Under the pieces are notes generated by a model. It saw nothing but the letters and a program-made list of their open reading frames with translations. It had not been told where the DNA came from and ran no database searches. Positions 61,475 through 64,000 of a stretch of DNA of 64,000 nt are shown here, piece by piece. Position numbers and translations under genes: made by a program. The stretch is from Pseudomonadota bacterium (GTDB lineage Bacteria; Pseudomonadota; Gammaproteobacteria; Ga0077536): NCBI GenBank assembly GCA_016719885.1, contig JADJYF010000026.1:496001-560000 (forward strand), in the 5' to 3' direction. Numbering within the stretch: the stretch's first letter is position 1; the number at the start of each line of letters is the position of its first letter.

Positions 61475-62104
61475 ATGAATGACTCGGGTCTCGACGTTCG
61501 CGATCTCCGCGTCGAGCGCGGCGAACGGGTGCTGTTCGAGCGCCTGAGCTTCGCCGCGCCGCCCGCCAGCGTCGTGCACCTGGTGGGCGCCAACGGCAGC
61601 GGCAAGACCACGCTCATGAAGACCCTGGCCGGACTCGTGACGCCCGACGCGGGGGAAATCCACTGGCGCGGCGCGCTTTTGACCCGCGCCGCGGACTTCC
61701 GCGCCGCCCTCAACTACATCGGCCACCATGGCGGGCTCAACACCGAGCTGACCCCCTACGAAAACCTCGAATTCATCGCCACCCTGTGCGCGGCGCCGCG
61801 CCGCGGCAGCATCGCGGCGGCCCTGCGCGCGCTCAACGCCGCCGGCTTTGCCGAGCGCCCGGTGCGCTACCTGTCGGCCGGCCAACGCCAGCGCGTGACG
61901 CTCGCGCGGCTCATCCTGTTCGATGCGCCGCTGTGGATGCTGGACGAACCCTTCACCGCCCTCGACCACGCCAGCCGCGCGCTGGTCGAGTCGATCATCG
62001 ACGCCCACGTCGACCACGGCGGCACGGTGCTGATAGCCACCCACCAGAGCTTCGCATCGCGCCACGCCATCCGCGCCGTACCGTTGGCCGAGGCGCAGCC
62101 ATGA
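61475..62104 (+). CDS. ccmA: Heme exporter ATP-binding protein CcmA
   Basis: ATPase subunit of the CcmABCD complex of cytochrome c maturation system I; it drives release of holo-CcmE. 209 residues with Walker A GANGSGKTTLMKTLAG, the ccmA-typical YIGHHGGLNTELTPYENLEF, signature YLSAGQRQRVTLARL, Walker B LWMLDEPFTALD and ATHQSF. The stop overlaps the ccmB start by 4 nt. Follows with its own ATG but no obvious ribosome site. Confidence 0.95.
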   Translation: MNDSGLDVRDLRVERGERVLFERLSFAAPPASVVHLVGANGSGKTTLMKTLAGLVTPDAGEIHWRGALLTRAADFRAALNYIGHHGGLNTELTPYENLEFIATLCAAPRRGSIAAALRALNAAGFAERPVRYLSAGQRQRVTLARLILFDAPLWMLDEPFTALDHASRALVESIIDAHVDHGGTVLIATHQSFASRHAIRAVPLAEAQP

Positions 62105-62775
62105 AGGCCATGACCGTGCTCGCGGCGGTGGTGCGCCGTGAACTCCTGCGCGCGGTGCGCAACCAGGCCGAGGCGCTCTATCCCCTGCTGTTTTTCGCCC
62201 TGTGCATATTGATGTTCCCGTTCGCGCTCGGCACCGACAGCGCGCTGTTGTCGCGGGTCGCGGCCGGCGTGGTGTGGGTGGCGGCGCTGCTGGCCAGCGC
62301 CCTGTCGCTGGAAGCCTTGTTCCGCGCCGACTATGCCGACGGCACGCTCGAGGTGCTGGTGGTGGGCGGCGCGTCGCTGCCGCTGCTCGGGCTCGGCAAG
62401 GCCGCCGCCCATTGGCTGCTGTCGGGGCTGCCGGTACTGCTGCTGTCGATCCCGCTCGGCCTGTCGCTGGAGTTGAAGCCCGGCCTGCTCGGTACCCTGC
62501 TCGCGACCCTGGCGCTCGGCAGCGTCACCATGAGCCTCGTCGGCGCCGCCATCAGCGCGCTCACGGTCGGCCTGCGCGGCGGCGGCCTGCTTCTGGCAAT
62601 GTTGATCCTGCCGTTGTACATTCCCGTGCTCATTTTCGGTGCTTCCGCCACGGCCAATGCCGCGCTCGGACTGCCGGTCGCGGGAGAACTGTACTTCCTC
62701 GCCGGCCTGCTCGTGCTGGCCGTGACGCTGACGCCGTGGGCGACCGCGGCCGCCCTCAGAATCCGCATGAGCTGA
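62101..62775 (+). CDS. ccmB: Heme exporter membrane protein CcmB
   Basis: A 224-residue permease with six helices, starting VLAAVVRRELLRAVRNQAEAL. CcmB hallmarks are LLFFALCILMFPFALGT, LLASALSLEALFRADYADG and the loop LPLYIPVLIFGASATANA. It pairs with CcmA and the heme-handling CcmC/CcmD. Start ATG 62101 overlaps the ccmA stop (ATGA). The frame is open 315 nt further upstream inside ccmA, but that is not part of ccmB. Confidence 0.95.
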   Translation: MKAMTVLAAVVRRELLRAVRNQAEALYPLLFFALCILMFPFALGTDSALLSRVAAGVVWVAALLASALSLEALFRADYADGTLEVLVVGGASLPLLGLGKAAAHWLLSGLPVLLLSIPLGLSLELKPGLLGTLLATLALGSVTMSLVGAAISALTVGLRGGGLLLAMLILPLYIPVLIFGASATANAALGLPVAGELYFLAGLLVLAVTLTPWATAAALRIRMS

Positions 62776-62851
62776 TGCAACTTATCGCACCCGCACCACT
62801 CCCAAAGCCGGCGCCTCGCAGGGCGTCGCCGTGCCCGTCCATGAGGTCTTC

Positions 62852-63604
62852 GTGAATTTCGCGTTCCTGCACAAGTACGCATCGCTCATGCATTTCTATC
62901 GCCTGAGCCACACGCTGACGCCGTGGCTGGCGGTGGCCACGCTGGGCTTGTTCGCCTGGGGCGTGGTCGGCGGCCTGATGCTGGCGCCGGCCGATTACCA
63001 GCAGGGCGACAGCTTCCGCATCATGTATATCCATGTGCCGGCCGCGTGGATGTCGATGTTCGTCTACGTGACCATGGCGGCGGCCGGCGGCGTGGCCCTG
63101 ATCTGGAAACTGAAGCTGGCCGAGATCGTGTCGCGCGCCTGCGCGCCGCTCGGCGCCACGTTTACCTTCCTGGCGCTCGTCACCGGCTCGATCTGGGGCA
63201 AGCCCATGTGGGGCACGTGGTGGGTGTGGGATGCGCGCCTCACCTCTGAACTCATCCTGCTGTTTCTCTATCTCGGCGTCATTGCCCTGCATGGCGCGCT
63301 CGACGACCGCCGCGCCGGGGCGCGGGCCGGCGCGGTGCTGGCGCTGATCGGCGTGGTCAACATTCCGATCATCCATTTCTCGGTCGAATGGTGGAGCACG
63401 CTGCACCAGGGCGCGACGGTCAGCAAGTTCTCCAAGCCCTCGATCCACATCGACATGCTGATCCCGCTGCTGGTGATGATCGGCGCCTTCCAGTGCTATT
63501 TCGCCTGGTCGCTGCTGCTGCGCGTGCGCGGCGAGATCCTCGACTACGACCGCAACGCGAGCTGGGTGCGGGAACTCGGCCGCGGCCGCGAGGCCGACCT
63601 GTGA
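62852..63604 (+). CDS. ccmC: Heme exporter protein CcmC
   Basis: A 250-residue six-helix protein that loads heme onto CcmE. The heme-handling tryptophan-rich motif WGTWWVWDARLTSELILL and two candidate heme ligands (YIHVPAAWMS and FSVEWWSTLHQ His residues) are present. The N terminus FAFLHKYASLMHFYRLSHTL matches the family best when translation begins at GTG 62852, which has GAGG 5 nt upstream; GTG 62831 and ATG 62891 are alternatives. The 76-nt gap after ccmB shows no feature. ccmD overlaps its end by 4 nt. Confidence 0.94.
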   Translation: MNFAFLHKYASLMHFYRLSHTLTPWLAVATLGLFAWGVVGGLMLAPADYQQGDSFRIMYIHVPAAWMSMFVYVTMAAAGGVALIWKLKLAEIVSRACAPLGATFTFLALVTGSIWGKPMWGTWWVWDARLTSELILLFLYLGVIALHGALDDRRAGARAGAVLALIGVVNIPIIHFSVEWWSTLHQGATVSKFSKPSIHIDMLIPLLVMIGAFQCYFAWSLLLRVRGEILDYDRNASWVRELGRGREADL

Positions 63605-63783
63605 GCGGCCTGGACGCTTTCATGCACATGGGCGGTTACGCGCCCTACGTATGGAGTTCCTACGGCCTCGCCGCGCTGCTGTTGATCATCAATATCGTGT
63701 TGCCGCGCCGCGCGGAACAGGCCGCGCTGCGTCGCCTGGCGCGCCGCGAAGCCCTGGGAGAGAACCATGACACCACGGCGTAA
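63601..63783 (+). CDS. ccmD: Heme exporter protein CcmD
   Basis: A 60-residue single-helix protein: HMGGYAPYVWSSYGLAALLL followed by IINIVLPRRAEQAALRRLAR is the standard CcmD layout of a short N terminus with conserved GGYAxYVW and a basic C-terminal tail. It stabilises the CcmC-CcmE heme adduct. Starts at GTG 63601 (GTGA overlap with ccmC) and overlaps the ccmE start by 17 nt. Confidence 0.93.
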   Translation: MSGLDAFMHMGGYAPYVWSSYGLAALLLIINIVLPRRAEQAALRRLARREALGENHDTTA

Positions 63784-64000
63784 ACGCATGTGGATCATCG
63801 CGCTGTGCGTGCTGGGGGTCGGCATCGCGGTGGCGTTGATCCTGACCGCCTTCAACCAGAACCTCATGTATTTCTACAGCCCGAGCGAGGTCGCGCGCGG
63901 CGAAGCGCCGAGCAACCGCGCGTTCCGACTCGGCGGCATGGTGGTCACGGGCAGCGTCTCGCGCGGTGACGCCAAGGACCTGACGGTACGCTTCAAGGTC
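63767..64000 (+). CDS. ccmE: Heme chaperone CcmE (3' truncated by window end)
   Basis: The first 78 residues of CcmE: basic start TPRRKRMW, membrane anchor (IIALCVLGVGIAVALILTAF) and the OB-fold beginning NLMYFYSPSEVARGEAP with RAFRLGGMVVTGSVSR. The heme-binding His lies beyond the window. GGGAGAG about 5 nt upstream is its ribosome site. Continues the ccmABCDE operon. Confidence 0.94.
   Translation, partial: MTPRRKRMWIIALCVLGVGIAVALILTAFNQNLMYFYSPSEVARGEAPSNRAFRLGGMVVTGSVSRGDAKDLTVRFKV

Noticed and set aside
1..64000. tRNA, rRNA, CRISPR, prophage or IS elements
   Set aside because: No cloverleaf-like sequence, direct-repeat array, integrase or transposase reading frame was noticed. Short RNAs cannot be excluded by eye.

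Overview
The window is a high-GC (roughly two-thirds G+C by eye) chromosomal segment, most likely from a gammaproteobacterium. The evidence is an aa3 cytochrome c oxidase operon, a Ccm (system I) cytochrome c maturation operon, wbp-type nucleotide-sugar genes, and dispersed GTRG-headed palindromes like the REP elements of gamma-proteobacteria. No rRNA, tRNA, CRISPR array, phage gene or insertion sequence was seen. I do not assign a genus.

Layout. 1-5.1 kb: cox operon (ctaC, ctaD, ctaG, ctaE) on the minus strand, then a small Cys-containing membrane protein on plus. 5.1-12.1 kb: housekeeping genes (glutamate dehydrogenase, a frameshifted tyrosine phosphatase, CnoX-like thioredoxin, acyl-CoA synthetase, a DctA-like carrier coupled to an MDR dehydrogenase). 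12.2-24.8 kb: ftsH, two unknown proteins, yhhQ, an LPG-synthase-like membrane protein with a GT2, an attEFGH-like ABC operon, ppnN and a small acidic protein. 24.9-60.9 kb: a ~36-kb surface-glycan locus. 61-64 kb: a conserved small protein and ccmABCDE, with ccmE cut by the window end.

The glycan locus has three blocks. Block 1 (60868 to 41319, minus) makes activated uronic acids (UDP-GlcA 4-epimerase, TviB-type UDP-HexNAc dehydrogenase, Ugd), O-acetylates (MBOAT plus SGNH pair), makes a diacetamido-uronate (WbpB, WbpD, WbpE), and continues with a GT2, an AsnB-type amidotransferase, a large membrane protein and a tightly coupled module: NodB-like protein, methyltransferase, toroid protein, DegT aminotransferase and LPG-synthase-like membrane protein. 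Block 2 (38396 to 41258, plus) is GT4, methyltransferase, GNAT. Block 3 (38134 to 24871, minus) holds an ABC-exporter-like protein whose ATPase domain has decayed, four GT4 genes (one frameshifted), a second AsnB, an epimerase, a WecA-like initiating transferase, a WbpM-like dehydratase and galU. Most junctions are ATGA or GTGA overlaps. I infer a heteropolysaccharide rich in amidated, acetylated or methylated uronic acids. No Wzx, Wzy, Wzm, Wzt, Wza or Wzc homologue is evident, so its export route is open.

Two families of small palindromic repeats punctuate gene ends. Both have a GTRG head, a 7-bp stem and a TTCA loop, and occur as inverted pairs. Two genes carry an apparent single-base frameshift in their coding regions, and a third shows one near its start.
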